Shown piece by piece: positions 22,233 through 30,456 of a stretch of 35,048 nt of DNA. The position numbers were made by a program, and so were the translations under genes. The notes under the pieces were generated by a model. That model was not told the DNA's origin. It saw nothing but the letters and a program-made list of their open reading frames with translations, and did no database searches. Source of the DNA: Streptomyces sp. ISL-87 (lineage in GTDB: Bacteria; Actinomycetota; Actinomycetes; Streptomycetales; Streptomycetaceae); NCBI RefSeq assembly GCF_018614095.1, contig NZ_JAGGOY010000002.1:1-35048 (forward strand). Reading direction: 5' to 3'. Numbering within the stretch: the stretch's first letter is position 1; the number at the start of each line of letters is the position of its first letter.

Positions 22233-22616
22233 GTGCCTACCGGCAAGGTCAAGTGGTTCAACAGTGAGAAGGGCTTCGGCTTTCTCTCCCGCGACGACGG
22301 CGGCGACGTCTTCGTCCACTCGTCGGTGCTACCTGCCGGGGTGGACGCCCTCAAGCCCGGCCAGCGCGTCGAGTTCGGCGTAGTCGCCGGCCAGCGCGGT
22401 GACCAGGCGCTTTCGGTGACAGTGCTGGACCCGGCGCCGTCGGTCGCGGCCGCGCAGCGCCGCAAGCCCGACGAGCTCGCCTCGATCGTGCAGGACCTGA
22501 CGACCCTGCTGGAGAACATCACACCGATCCTGGAGCGGGGCCGCTACCCCGACAAGCTGCACGGCACCAAGATTGCCGGGCTGCTGCGCGCGGTGGCCGA
22601 CCAGCTCGACGTCTGA
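22233..22616 (+). CDS. Cold-shock domain protein with C-terminal extension
   Basis: 127 residues. The cold-shock domain fills residues 1-66 with RNP1 KGFGFL and RNP2 DVFVHSSV, the nucleic-acid-binding patches. A C-terminal extension of about 55 residues (KPDELASIVQDLTTLLENIT to LLRAVADQLDV) is predicted helical, so this is the longer actinobacterial type rather than the 67-residue CspA type. GTG 22233 follows AGAGGA five bases upstream. It lies next to mqnD, as I recall for S. coelicolor. A strong hairpin separates the two convergent genes. Confidence 0.9.
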   Translation: MPTGKVKWFNSEKGFGFLSRDDGGDVFVHSSVLPAGVDALKPGQRVEFGVVAGQRGDQALSVTVLDPAPSVAAAQRRKPDELASIVQDLTTLLENITPILERGRYPDKLHGTKIAGLLRAVADQLDV

Positions 22617-22630
22617 GCCGTACGCGCGGT

Positions 22631-22664
22631 TGCGCTCCGCCACTCGAAAGAGCGGCGGAGCGCA
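22631..22664. terminator. Bidirectional hairpin terminator between the cold-shock gene and mqnD
   Basis: TGCGCTCCGCC (22631-22641) pairs perfectly with GGCGGAGCGCA (22654-22664) around a 12-base loop. The hairpin lies between two convergent stop codons, 14 bases after one and 11 before the other. There is no T-run, as is usual for Streptomyces terminators. Confidence 0.75.
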
Positions 22665-22675
22665 GCCGTTCGCGG

Positions 22676-23578
22676 CTACGGGAAGGCCAGCGCGCCCGGC
22701 GGGATGGCGGGAACCAGTCCTTCGGCGGCCGCGCGGGTCAGCAGCCCGCGCACGGCCGCGTACCCGGCGTCGCCGAGGTCCGCCGTGAACTCGTTGACGT
22801 AGAGCCCGATGTGCTGGTTGGCGACGGCCGGGTCCATCTCCTGGGCGTGTTCGAGGACGTACGGCCGGGACGCCTCGGGGTCGTCCCAGGCCATCCGGAC
22901 CGAGGTACGGGCCGACTCGGCCAGCGCTTTCAGCCTGTCGGCGCCCAGCGAGCGTTTGGCGATGATCGCCCCGAGCGGGATCGGCAGGCCGGTGGTGGAC
23001 TCCCAGTGCTCGCCCATGTCGGCCAGGCAGTGCAGCCCGTAGTCCTGATAGGTGAACCGGGCCTCGTGGATGACGAGTCCGGCGTCCACCCGGCCCTCCC
23101 GCACCGCCGGCATGATCTCGTGGAACGGCAGCACCACCACCTTGCCGACGCCGTCCGGAAGCACGTCGGCCGCCCACAGCCGGAACAGCAGGTAGGCGGT
23201 GGAGCGTTCGCTCGGCACGGCGACGGTCTTGCCAGTGAGGTCGAGGCCGGGCTCCCGGGTCAGGACCAGGGGACCGCAGCCGCGGCCCAGCGCCCCGCCG
23301 CAGGGGAGCAGCGCGTACTCCTCCAGCACCCAGGGCAGCACCGCGTACGAGACCTTCAGGACGTCGAGCTCACCGCGCTCGGCCATGCCGTTGGTGAGGT
23401 CGATGTCGGCGAAGGTGACGTCGAGGGCGGGCGCGCCGGGGACGCGGCCGTGGGCCCAGGCGTCGAAGACGAAGGTGTCGTTGGGACACGGCGAATAGGC
23501 GATGCGGAGCGGTTCACGTGTCGTGGTGCTGCCGGTGTTGCCGGTGCTGCCAGCGCTACCGGTGCTGCTCATGCTCAT
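22676..23578 (-). CDS. mqnD: 1,4-dihydroxy-6-naphthoate synthase (futalosine pathway)
   Basis: 300 residues. The signature SPCPNDTFVFDAWAHGR near residue 30, SYAVLPWVLEEY and LVIHEARFTYQDYGLHCLAD mark MqnD, which turns cyclic dehypoxanthine futalosine into 1,4-dihydroxy-6-naphthoate in menaquinone synthesis. A Ser/Gly/Thr-rich leader of about 20 residues (STGSAGSTGNTGSTTT) precedes the fold. ATG 23578 has GGGAGG five bases upstream and overlaps the end of mqnB by about 20 bases, so translation is coupled. Order mqnB-mqnD matches S. coelicolor (SCO4327, SCO4326, from memory). Confidence 0.93.
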   Translation of the reverse strand: MSMSSTGSAGSTGNTGSTTTREPLRIAYSPCPNDTFVFDAWAHGRVPGAPALDVTFADIDLTNGMAERGELDVLKVSYAVLPWVLEEYALLPCGGALGRGCGPLVLTREPGLDLTGKTVAVPSERSTAYLLFRLWAADVLPDGVGKVVVLPFHEIMPAVREGRVDAGLVIHEARFTYQDYGLHCLADMGEHWESTTGLPIPLGAIIAKRSLGADRLKALAESARTSVRMAWDDPEASRPYVLEHAQEMDPAVANQHIGLYVNEFTADLGDAGYAAVRGLLTRAAAEGLVPAIPPGALAFP

Positions 23579-24290
23579 GCTGTCCTCCCCAGTGGACGAG
23601 TACGTTCCCCAGCTTGCCGAAGCCCTCGGCCAGGGCGGTGAGCGCATCACCGATCCGCCAGGCGGCGCGGTCGCGCGGGCCGACGGCGTTGGACACGGCG
23701 CGGATCTCCAGTACGGGAAGCCCGTGCGCGGCGGCAGCCTCCGCGACTCCGAAGCCCTCCATGGCCTCCGCTCCGGCGAGCGGGTGCCGCGCGGCGAGTT
23801 CGGCGGCGCGGGCGGCGGTGCCGGTGACGGTGGAGACGGTGAGTACGGGAGCCAGCAGCGCGCCGGTCGCCTCGGCGGCGCGGGCGGCGAGTTCGGCGGG
23901 GGGCAGGTGCACGTCGCGGCCGAAGCCGAGTTCCGCGACGGAGAGGAAGCCCTCGGGAGTCTGCGCCCCCAGATCGGCGGCGACGATCGCGTCGGCGACC
24001 ACGAGCGAGCCGAGCGGGGCGGCGGGCGCGAACCCGCCGCCGATGCCGGCGGAGATGACGACGGAGTAGTCGGCCAGCGCGAGCGCGGTGGCCGTGGCGG
24101 CAGCGGCGGCGGCCGGGCCGACGCCGCCGATGAGCACGTCGGCGGCGAGGCCGGGCAGGTCCCGGCGGCTGATGAGGTAGCCGCCGGGCAGGGTACGCGG
24201 CTCCGGTGTCACGGGGTCCGGATGAGGGGTGAGACCAGCGGCGACGGAGTCTGCCTCCGCCGCCACCGCGGTCACGATGAGCGCGCGCAC
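23556..24290 (-). CDS. mqnB: Futalosine hydrolase
   Basis: 244 residues. This is a nucleoside-phosphorylase-like fold: LIVTAVAAEADSVAAGL, DVLIGGVGPAAAAAATATAL, SVVISAGIGGGFAPAAPLGS and the active-site block EAMEGFGVAEAAAAHGLPVL then EIRAVSNAVGPRDRAAW. MqnB removes hypoxanthine from futalosine to give dehypoxanthine futalosine. GTG 24290 lies 13 bases after the DUF2771-like stop, without a clear Shine-Dalgarno, so it is probably coupled to the upstream gene. It overlaps mqnD downstream. The missing partners mqnA and mqnC must lie elsewhere. Confidence 0.93.
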   Translation of the reverse strand: MRALIVTAVAAEADSVAAGLTPHPDPVTPEPRTLPGGYLISRRDLPGLAADVLIGGVGPAAAAAATATALALADYSVVISAGIGGGFAPAAPLGSLVVADAIVAADLGAQTPEGFLSVAELGFGRDVHLPPAELAARAAEATGALLAPVLTVSTVTGTAARAAELAARHPLAGAEAMEGFGVAEAAAAHGLPVLEIRAVSNAVGPRDRAAWRIGDALTALAEGFGKLGNVLVHWGGQHEHEQHR

Positions 24291-24303
24291 CGGTGCTGCC
24301 CGG

Positions 24304-24789
24304 TTACTTGAGCTTGACGGTGAAGTTCCAGACGGCGAGGGGCTTGCCGTCTTCGGCGACCTGGACGAACGCCAGCTTCTTCGAGGCCGGGGCCTCGCCC
24401 TGGCCGCCGGTGGCGAACAGGTCGGCGCCGGGGAAGCTGCGGTAGGTGTTCGCGGAGGGCTCGGTGATGGGCTGGCCGTCCAGGACCGCCTGCCACTTCT
24501 TGCCTTCCTCGACGACCTCGGGGTCGACCCCGAGGCGGAGCGTGTCGCCCCGGCCGTACTCGATGGTCTTGGCGTCCTTCATGCCGGTGAGGCACTCCTG
24601 GACCCTGTCCATGGAGAGCTCCTTGCCGTCGTGGCAGGCGGCTTCGGCGGACACCGACGAGGTGCCGACCGTCACGGTCGCCAGCGGCGTCGGCTTGTCG
24701 CAGGCGGAGAGGAGGAGGAGGCCGGCGGACACGGCTCCGAGGGCCGCGACGCTGCGGCGGCCCCTACCCGAGGAAAGCGTTGCGGTCAT
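24304..24789 (-). CDS. DUF2771-like lipoprotein
   Basis: 161 residues. A lipoprotein signal ends in the lipobox LLSAC with lipidated Cys30 (RRSVAALGAVSAGLLLLSAC). The mature part (ATVTVGTSSVSAEAACHDGK, YGRGDTLRLGVDPEVVEEGK, LAVWNFTVKLK) looks like a single beta-rich extracellular domain with two Cys that may form a disulphide. The family name DUF2771 is from memory. It heads the lipoprotein-mqnB-mqnD operon; a link to menaquinone or the respiratory chain is only an inference from position. ATG 24789. Confidence 0.78.
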   Translation of the reverse strand: MTATLSSGRGRRSVAALGAVSAGLLLLSACDKPTPLATVTVGTSSVSAEAACHDGKELSMDRVQECLTGMKDAKTIEYGRGDTLRLGVDPEVVEEGKKWQAVLDGQPITEPSANTYRSFPGADLFATGGQGEAPASKKLAFVQVAEDGKPLAVWNFTVKLK

Positions 24790-25101
24790 GAGCCGAAGGC
24801 TATCGGGCCGCCAGGCTCCGCCGCCGCACGGGGTCCTCCGACCTGCGGCGCGCCGGTCCTTGGCAGGGGCCTGACGGGGCCCCGGCCCGCGGTGTCCCGG
24901 CCCCTGCCGGGCCCGGCCCGGTTCGGCCGCGGCACCGTTGCCGGGGGCCAGCCCCCGGACCCCCCGCGCCTCAAACGCCGGCGGGGCTGGATTTTCGCCG
25001 GCTGGGATGGGATGCCCGCAGAGCAACTCCAGGGGCTTCAGCCGTCAGGCGTTTGAGGACCGGGGTCCGGCGAAGCCCGGGGAACGGTGGCGCGGAGGGA
25101 G
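24790..25101. repeat. Intergenic repeat cluster with inverted module pair
   Basis: The hairpin CCGGGGGCCAGCCCCCGG (about 24940-24957) is followed by CTCAAACGCCGGCGGGGCTG at 24970-24989. A diverged copy on the opposite strand ends at 25039-25057 (CAGCCGTCAGGCGTTTGAG), followed by GGGGTCCGGCGAAGCCCGGG. The two copies face each other across 49 bases containing GATGCCCGCAGAGCAACTCC, a close relative of the inner hairpin at 28027-28043. The cluster lies after the MFS gene stop and upstream of the lipoprotein promoter. No other gene is seen. Confidence 0.8.
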
Positions 25102-26475
25102 TCAGGCCACGCGGGGGCGGGGTGAGGGTGGGTGGTGGTGGCGGGGGGAGGAGAGGACGCCGCGGAGGGCCATGGTGGTGCCCAGGGCGACGATCGCCGC
25201 GGCGACGGACATCCCCAGCACCCCGTTCAGCGGCAGCACGATGCCGATCGCCCCGCCCAGCACCCACGCCACCTGCAGCAGCGTCTCCGAACGGGCGAAC
25301 GCCGACGTCCGCACCGACTCGGGAATGTCCCGCTGGATCATCGCGTCCAGCGAGAGCTTCGCCAGGGCCTGGCAGAAGCCCGCCGTCGCGCCCAGCACCG
25401 CCATGAACAGCCCGCTGAAGAACACGGCCGCCAGGACCGCGACCCCGAGGGTCAGCGAGAGCACCGACGCGATGATGACCTCCGGCGCCCGCGCCCGCAG
25501 CCACGCGCCCGCCGCCGTCCCGCACGCGTTCCCGACGCCGGCCGAGACGCCCACGATGCCCAGCGACACCGCCGCGCTCTGCCCCGACAGCGGGTGCTCC
25601 CGCAGCAGGAACGCCAGGAAGAAGATCAGGAACCCCGACAGCCCGCGCATCGCCGCGTTCGCCAGCAGACCGCACAGCACCGACGGCGTCACCGTCCGCA
25701 GCCCCGGACGCTGCGAATGCGCCTCGTGAGTGGACAGCCGCGCCCGCCGCTCGCCCTTCGCCTCGTCCACCTTGTGCGGCAGCGAGAACGCCGCGAAGGT
25801 CCCCCACACGAAGATCGCGCAGGCCCCGTACAGCGGCCACTCCGCCCCGATGGCGTGCAGACCGGCCGCGACCGGGGCCGCCGCCCCCGTGGCGAGCAGG
25901 CCGGCCAGGGTGACCCGGGAGTTCGCCTTGACGAGTGAGAACTTCGGCGGGAGCAGACGCGGGACCACCGCGCTGCGGACCACCCCGTAGGCCTTGGAGG
26001 CCACGAGGACGCCCAGCGCCGCCGGGTACAGCTCCAGCCCGCCCGTGGCAACAGCCCCCGACATCATCACCGCCAGCAGCGCCCGCGCCAGCATCGCGCC
26101 CGCCATCGCGGCCCGCCGCCCGTGCGGCAGCCGGTCCAGCATCGGGCCGATCACCGGGGCCAGCAGGGTGAAGGGAGCCATGGTGATGGCGAGGTACAGG
26201 GCCACACGGCCGCGCGCCTCGTCCGTAGGCACCGAGAAGAACACCGTCGACGCCAGCGCGACCGTGATCATCACATCGCCGGCGCCGTTGATGGCGTGCA
26301 GTTCGATCAGCTTGCCGAGGCCCGACTCACCGGCCCCGTGCGCGTGAGTGGCCCGGCGGATCCCGCGTGCCGTACCCGTGAACGGGGAGTGGAGGGCACG
26401 CCCGATGGCCCGGCCGGCCTTCCTGGCCGGTCCCGAGCCGTCGTCGGACGACCGTACGGGTGCCACACTCGACAT
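25102..26475 (-). CDS. MFS transporter
   Basis: 457 residues with about 12 membrane segments, including DVMITVALASTVFFSV, VALYLAITMAPFTLLAPVIG, PMLDRLPHGRRAAMAGAMLA (MFS motif A-like) and FLIFFLAFLLREHPLSG. The N-terminal 60 residues are cytoplasmic and basic, and the C-terminal tail is His/Pro-rich (SSPRHHHPPSPRPRVA). A substrate cannot be assigned. A similar MFS gene lies near cspB and DUF3027 in mycobacteria (Rv0876c, from memory), so the setting is old. ATG 26475 has only GAGTGGGG upstream. Divergent from the DUF3027 gene. Confidence 0.82.
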   Translation of the reverse strand: MSSVAPVRSSDDGSGPARKAGRAIGRALHSPFTGTARGIRRATHAHGAGESGLGKLIELHAINGAGDVMITVALASTVFFSVPTDEARGRVALYLAITMAPFTLLAPVIGPMLDRLPHGRRAAMAGAMLARALLAVMMSGAVATGGLELYPAALGVLVASKAYGVVRSAVVPRLLPPKFSLVKANSRVTLAGLLATGAAAPVAAGLHAIGAEWPLYGACAIFVWGTFAAFSLPHKVDEAKGERRARLSTHEAHSQRPGLRTVTPSVLCGLLANAAMRGLSGFLIFFLAFLLREHPLSGQSAAVSLGIVGVSAGVGNACGTAAGAWLRARAPEVIIASVLSLTLGVAVLAAVFFSGLFMAVLGATAGFCQALAKLSLDAMIQRDIPESVRTSAFARSETLLQVAWVLGGAIGIVLPLNGVLGMSVAAAIVALGTTMALRGVLSSPRHHHPPSPRPRVA

Positions 26476-26881
26476 AGTGCCCCACTCGGGGCGCCAGGAC
26501 CCGTCCCGGCGCGTTCGGGCGCGTTCGGACGAGTACGGACGCGTACGGACGAGAAAAGACCCCTCCACACGCCTACGGACGCGTTCCGGATGCCCGTCGG
26601 GCCGTGGGGTTGTCCGCGAATCGGACCTTGCATGTGGGCCGAAGCCTCCAGAGGAGGTAGCGTGCGTAGCGCGCCACCGGCGGTTGCTCTTGGCCGCGCG
26701 CCTCTTCGCGATCCCGCAGAATGGATTGCAGGTAGGTGCGCCCGAGGCCGATCGGGTGCGGACGTCGACGCGGCCCTCTGGTCCGCTCCGCCCGCGCCAC
26801 GTACGGACAGGACCGACGGGTCGTTGTGGACGACAGTACGGACGGCGCACTCGTGAGACGGCGTAGGAGAGAACGAGACCT
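26476..26881. promoter_or_regulatory. 406-base divergent intergenic region with degenerate short repeats
   Basis: No gene seen. Between 26509 and 26580 the pattern CG(T/A)(T/A)CGGACG is repeated about six times (GCGTTCGGACGAGTACGGAC and following). These could be binding sites or simple slippage products. Promoters of the MFS and DUF3027 genes must lie here, but no convincing -35/-10 pair was found. Confidence 0.5.
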
Positions 26882-27796
26882 GTGAGTGCTGCGACGACGC
26901 GAAGCCGTACCCCCGACCGCATGTGCGCCGAGGCGGTAGACCTTGCCCGCGCGGCGGCCGAGGAAGCCGCCGCACCCGGAGTGGTGGGCGAGCACGTCTC
27001 CGCGATCGCGGAGGGCGACCGGGTCGTCACGCACTTCTTCGAGTGCAAGGACCCCGGCTACCGGGGCTGGCGCTGGGCCGTCACCGTGACGCGGGCCTCC
27101 CGCGCGAAGCTCGTCACGCTCGACGAAACGGTGCTGCTTCCCGGCGACGACGCGCTGCTGGCCCCCGAGTGGGTGCCGTGGAGCGAGCGGCTGCGCCCGG
27201 GGGACATGGGCCCGGGCGACCTGCTGCCGACCGACGCCGAGGATCTGCGGCTGGAGCCGGGCTGGTCGGGCGAGGACGCGCCGCCGCCGAATTCGGTGGT
27301 GTCCACCGAGATGGCGGAACTGGTCGAGGCGGAGGAAGCCGAGGTCACGGACCGCGCGGTGGTCCCGGTGCGGGGCTCCATCACCTCGGTGGCGGAGGAA
27401 CTCGGCATGCGCCGGGCGCGTGTCCTGTCGCGGTACGGCCTGCACAGCGCGGCGGACCGCTGGGACGAGTCCTTCGGCGCGAAGACCCCGATGGCGCAGG
27501 CGGCCCCCGCGTCTTGCCTCTCCTGCGGGTTCCTGGTCGCGATCGGGGGCTCGCTGGGCCAGGCGTTCGGTGTCTGCGCGAACGAATTCAGCCCGGCGGA
27601 CGGGCGCCTGGTCTCCCTGTCGTACGGCTGCGGCGGGCACTCGGAAGCGGCGGTCATGCCGAAGCCGCTCCGCCCGGCGCCGCCGGTGCTGGACTCGATG
27701 GCCTCGGACGAATTCCTCCTCCGCCCGTCCCCGGACACCGGCTCGGTCCCGATCTCCCCGTCGGAGCTCCCCCCGGCGGACCTGGGCCACTCCTAA
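26882..27796 (+). CDS. DUF3027 domain-containing protein
   Basis: 304 residues. The conserved N-terminal half reads CAEAVDLARAAAEEAAAPGV, VVTHFFECKDPGYRGWRWAV, LLPGDDALLAPEWVPWSERL and RPGDMGPGDLLPTDAEDLRL. The second half has VAEELGMRRARVLSRYGLHS and a probable zinc site in ASCLSCGFLV...VCANEFSPADGR...YGCGGHSE. The function is unknown; the family is restricted to actinobacteria. GTG 26882 follows GGAGAGAACGAGACCT. The Pro/Ser-rich C-terminus is weakly conserved. It diverges from the MFS gene, and the repeat cluster follows its stop. Confidence 0.9.
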   Translation: MSAATTRSRTPDRMCAEAVDLARAAAEEAAAPGVVGEHVSAIAEGDRVVTHFFECKDPGYRGWRWAVTVTRASRAKLVTLDETVLLPGDDALLAPEWVPWSERLRPGDMGPGDLLPTDAEDLRLEPGWSGEDAPPPNSVVSTEMAELVEAEEAEVTDRAVVPVRGSITSVAEELGMRRARVLSRYGLHSAADRWDESFGAKTPMAQAAPASCLSCGFLVAIGGSLGQAFGVCANEFSPADGRLVSLSYGCGGHSEAAVMPKPLRPAPPVLDSMASDEFLLRPSPDTGSVPISPSELPPADLGHS

Positions 27797-28466
27797 CCAC
27801 CGCCCCGCCTGCCGGCAGCTCGGCCCGGCCCCTGCGCCTCAAACGCCGACGGGGCTGGGTCTTGCCTGCGGCGCCGGGCCCGCGGGGCGAGGCTCCGGTG
27901 TACCCGCAGCACCGATGTGCCCCACCGGGGCCGCGCTTGCCGCCGGGCGCGGCACCGCCACCGGGGGCCAGCCCCCGGACCCCCGCGCCTCAAACGCCGG
28001 CGAGGCTGGATCTTGCCGGCGGCTGGGTTGCCCGCAGGGCAACTCCAGCCTCGCCGGCGTTTGAGGCGCGGGGTCTGGGGCGGAGCCCAGGGGCTTTCAG
28101 CCTCGCCGGCGTTTGAGGCGCGGGTCCGGGCGGAGCCCGGGGAACGGGGGAAGGGTGGGTAGGGGACAGCTCCGCGCAGCGCCCCCCGACGACGGCAGCC
28201 GCAGCCGCCCCGACCCGCCGACGACGGCAGCCGCAGGGCCCCCGCCCTGCCGGCGACGTGAGCCGCACCTGTATCGCGTAGCGGGCCTTCGCCCGGTCGG
28301 GTGACCCGGAGCCCCGCAGAGGCAGGCGGCGCGATGCGCTCCGCGCAGCGGGCGGTGCCGCCGGCGAACCGGGGGGCGGCCGGCGGCCCGGTCCGGCGGA
28401 GGGAGGGGCGACGGGGGCCGCGGCCGCCCAGTACCACCGTGGCGCCCGGGGGCATACGCTCGGCCC
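27797..28466. repeat. Intergenic repeat cluster with perfect 30-bp inverted repeat
   Basis: Four modules lie here: 27838-27857 and 27989-28008 on plus, 28046-28065 and 28098-28117 on minus. Bases 27981-28010 and 28044-28073 are a perfect 30-base inverted repeat, and the 33-base gap holds its own hairpin GTTGCCC-GCA-GGGCAAC (28027-28043). Further on is a 19-base direct repeat CCGACGACGGCAGCCGCAG at 28186 and 28218. The last 200 bases are G+C-rich without a recognisable gene and must contain the nfeD-like promoter. Confidence 0.85.
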
Positions 28467-28703
28467 ATGGGGGACGAAGACATGGTCGGCATGACCGGCC
28501 GCGTGACCGGCACGGTCGGCCCGGGACTGGTGGGCGAGGTCATCGTCCGGATCCGCGGCGGGGCGGAGCACTTCCTCGCGCACCCCGTGCCCGGAACAGC
28601 GGCGGCGGGAGCGACGCAACGGCTGCCCGTCGGGACGATGGTGACGGTGGTTGAGTACCAGCCACCACGCACGGTGTACGTCATGGCGCTCTACGACATC
28701 TGA
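28467..28703 (+). CDS. NfeD-like small protein (OB-fold domain only)
   Basis: 78 residues: MVGMTGRVTGTVGPGLVGEV then IVRIRGGAEHFLAHPV, and ending RLPVGTMVTVVEYQPPRTVYVMALYDI. This is the five-strand beta-barrel domain of NfeD proteins without membrane segments or protease. NfeD domains are usually encoded next to flotillin-type SPFH genes and act with them in membrane microdomains; here the flotillin gene starts 126 bases downstream. ATG 28467 lacks a strong ribosome binding site. Confidence 0.75.
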   Translation: MGDEDMVGMTGRVTGTVGPGLVGEVIVRIRGGAEHFLAHPVPGTAAAGATQRLPVGTMVTVVEYQPPRTVYVMALYDI

Positions 28704-28829
28704 CCCCACTCGCCACCTGTGCGTATCAAGATGGCGACAAGAATCCCCCGCGTCTTCACCGCGACCGGCCGCAGGAGCACACTCGCTTCCGTCGGTGTCG
28801 AACGGCACCGTGCTAAGGGGGAATTGCCG

Positions 28830-30320
28830 ATGGCTATCGGCGTCGTGGCGGGGATCGTTCTCGCCGCCATCATTGGTGTGATCGGCCTGTTCAAGCTCAT
28901 GTGGCGGGTGGCCGAGCCCAACGAGGCACTTGTCATTTCCGGTTCCGCGCACAAGACCGAGGGCATCGGCGAAGGCATGGGCTTCCGGATCGTCACCGGG
29001 CGCGGAACACTCGTGGTCCCTGGCGTGCAGGCGGTACGGAAGCTGTCGCTGGACCTCAACGAGACCCAGCTGAACGTGGACTGCGTCACCCACCAGGGCA
29101 TCCCGCTCCGCGTGAAGGGCGTGGTCATCTTCAAGATCGGCGACGACTTCGTGTCCATCGCCAACGCCGCCCGCCGTTTCCTGGACCAGCAGAAGATGAT
29201 GCCGGAGCGGGTGCACATCGTCTTCGCAGGTCATCTGCGGTCCATCGTGGGCGGGTTGACGGTCGAGGACATGATCCGCGACCGGGAGAAGCTGACCGGG
29301 CAGACCCGCGCGGCCTGCGGTACCGAGATGGAGAAGCTCGGCCTGATCGTCGACTCGCTGCAGATTCACGAGATCGAGGACCCGACCGGCTACATCAAGA
29401 ACCTGGCGATGCCGCACGCGGCCGCCGTCCAGCGGGACGCCCGCATTGCGCAGGCCGAGGCGAACCTGCGGGCCACGGAGGCCGAACAGGCCGCCTTCGC
29501 CCGGATGTCGGAGGCCACCCGCGACAGCGAGATCCTCCAGGCCGGCTACCAGGCCGAGCGGGACAAGGCGGCGGCGACCGCCAAGCAGGCGGGCCCGCTG
29601 TCCGAGGCGGCCGCGCGACAGGAGGTCGTCGTCCAGGAGACGCGGGTCGCGGAGCTGGAGGCGCACCGGCGGGAGCAGCAGCTCCAGGCGGATGTACGAA
29701 AGCCCGCGGACGCGGCGGCGTACGAGACCCGCACCCGGGCCGAGGCGGAGCGCGACGCGCGGATCTCGGCAGCGCAGGCCAAGGCGAAGGAGACGGAGCT
29801 CGCGGCGGCGGCCGAGGCGACCCGCGTCACGACGGCGGCGACCGCCGACGCGCAGGCCACGGAGGCCCGCGGTATCGCGGCCGCAAAGGCGACCCGGGCG
29901 ACCGGTGAGGCGGAGGCGGCGGCGACGCAGGCCAAGGGCCTCGCGGTGGCGGCGTCGGCGAAGGCGAAGGGCCTGGCCGAGGCGGATGCGATCAAGGCGC
30001 GGGCCGCGGCGCTGGCGGAGAACCAGGAGGCGGTGGTCGCGCAGCAGCTCGCCGAGAACTGGCCGGCGATCGTGCAGGCGGGTGCGGGGGCGTTCGGGAA
30101 CGTGGAGCACATGGTGCTGCTGAACGGCGCCGAGGGCATGTCGGAGATGTTCGCGAAGGCCCTGACGATGGGCGGCACGGGCCTCGGCCTGGCCCGCCAG
30201 CTCCTGTCCTCAATGTCCCAGCCCCAACCCCAGCCCACCTCAGCCCCGTCCTCCGGCCCCACCCCGGTGAACGGCACCTCCCCGTCGTCCTCGCACCAGA
30301 TCCCGATCGGCGAGGAATAG
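28830..30320 (+). CDS. Flotillin/SPFH-domain protein
   Basis: 496 residues. One N-terminal membrane segment (VVAGIVLAAIIGVIGLFKLM) precedes an SPFH domain (about 25-190) with ISGSAHKTEGIGEGMGFRIV and LRSIVGGLTVEDMIRDREKL. Residues 200-430 form a long Ala/Glu/Arg/Lys coiled coil (AEANLRATEAEQAAFARMSE and many similar heptads), typical of flotillins that build oligomeric membrane scaffolds. The Pro/Ser-rich C-terminus is disordered. ATG 28830 has AAGGGGGA seven bases upstream. Together with the NfeD-like gene it probably forms a two-gene membrane-organisation unit. Confidence 0.88.
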   Translation: MAIGVVAGIVLAAIIGVIGLFKLMWRVAEPNEALVISGSAHKTEGIGEGMGFRIVTGRGTLVVPGVQAVRKLSLDLNETQLNVDCVTHQGIPLRVKGVVIFKIGDDFVSIANAARRFLDQQKMMPERVHIVFAGHLRSIVGGLTVEDMIRDREKLTGQTRAACGTEMEKLGLIVDSLQIHEIEDPTGYIKNLAMPHAAAVQRDARIAQAEANLRATEAEQAAFARMSEATRDSEILQAGYQAERDKAAATAKQAGPLSEAAARQEVVVQETRVAELEAHRREQQLQADVRKPADAAAYETRTRAEAERDARISAAQAKAKETELAAAAEATRVTTAATADAQATEARGIAAAKATRATGEAEAAATQAKGLAVAASAKAKGLAEADAIKARAAALAENQEAVVAQQLAENWPAIVQAGAGAFGNVEHMVLLNGAEGMSEMFAKALTMGGTGLGLARQLLSSMSQPQPQPTSAPSSGPTPVNGTSPSSSHQIPIGEE

Positions 30321-30328
30321 CCGACAGC

Positions 30329-30368
30329 CCCCGGCCCGGGGCGCACTCAGCTGAGCCCCGGGCCGGGG
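30329..30368. terminator. Strong hairpin terminator after the flotillin gene
   Basis: CCCCGGCCCGGGGC (30329-30342) pairs perfectly over 14 bases with GCCCCGGGCCGGGG (30355-30368) around a 12-base loop. It starts nine bases after the flotillin stop and precedes the convergent beta-propeller gene, so it can stop transcription from both sides. Confidence 0.78.
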
Positions 30369-30456
30369 CGCACTGGCAGCCGGGGTCCCGCTCCCGCCGG
30401 CGTCCCCGCAGCCGGGGTCCCCGCCACCACCCCGGCCGGTCCGCGGCCGGGCCCCG

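Noticed and set aside
26348..26866. Plus-strand 172-codon frame in the MFS/DUF3027 gap
   Set aside because: It starts in antisense MFS sequence, is rich in Arg from G+C bias, and shows no family motif; judged a shadow frame.
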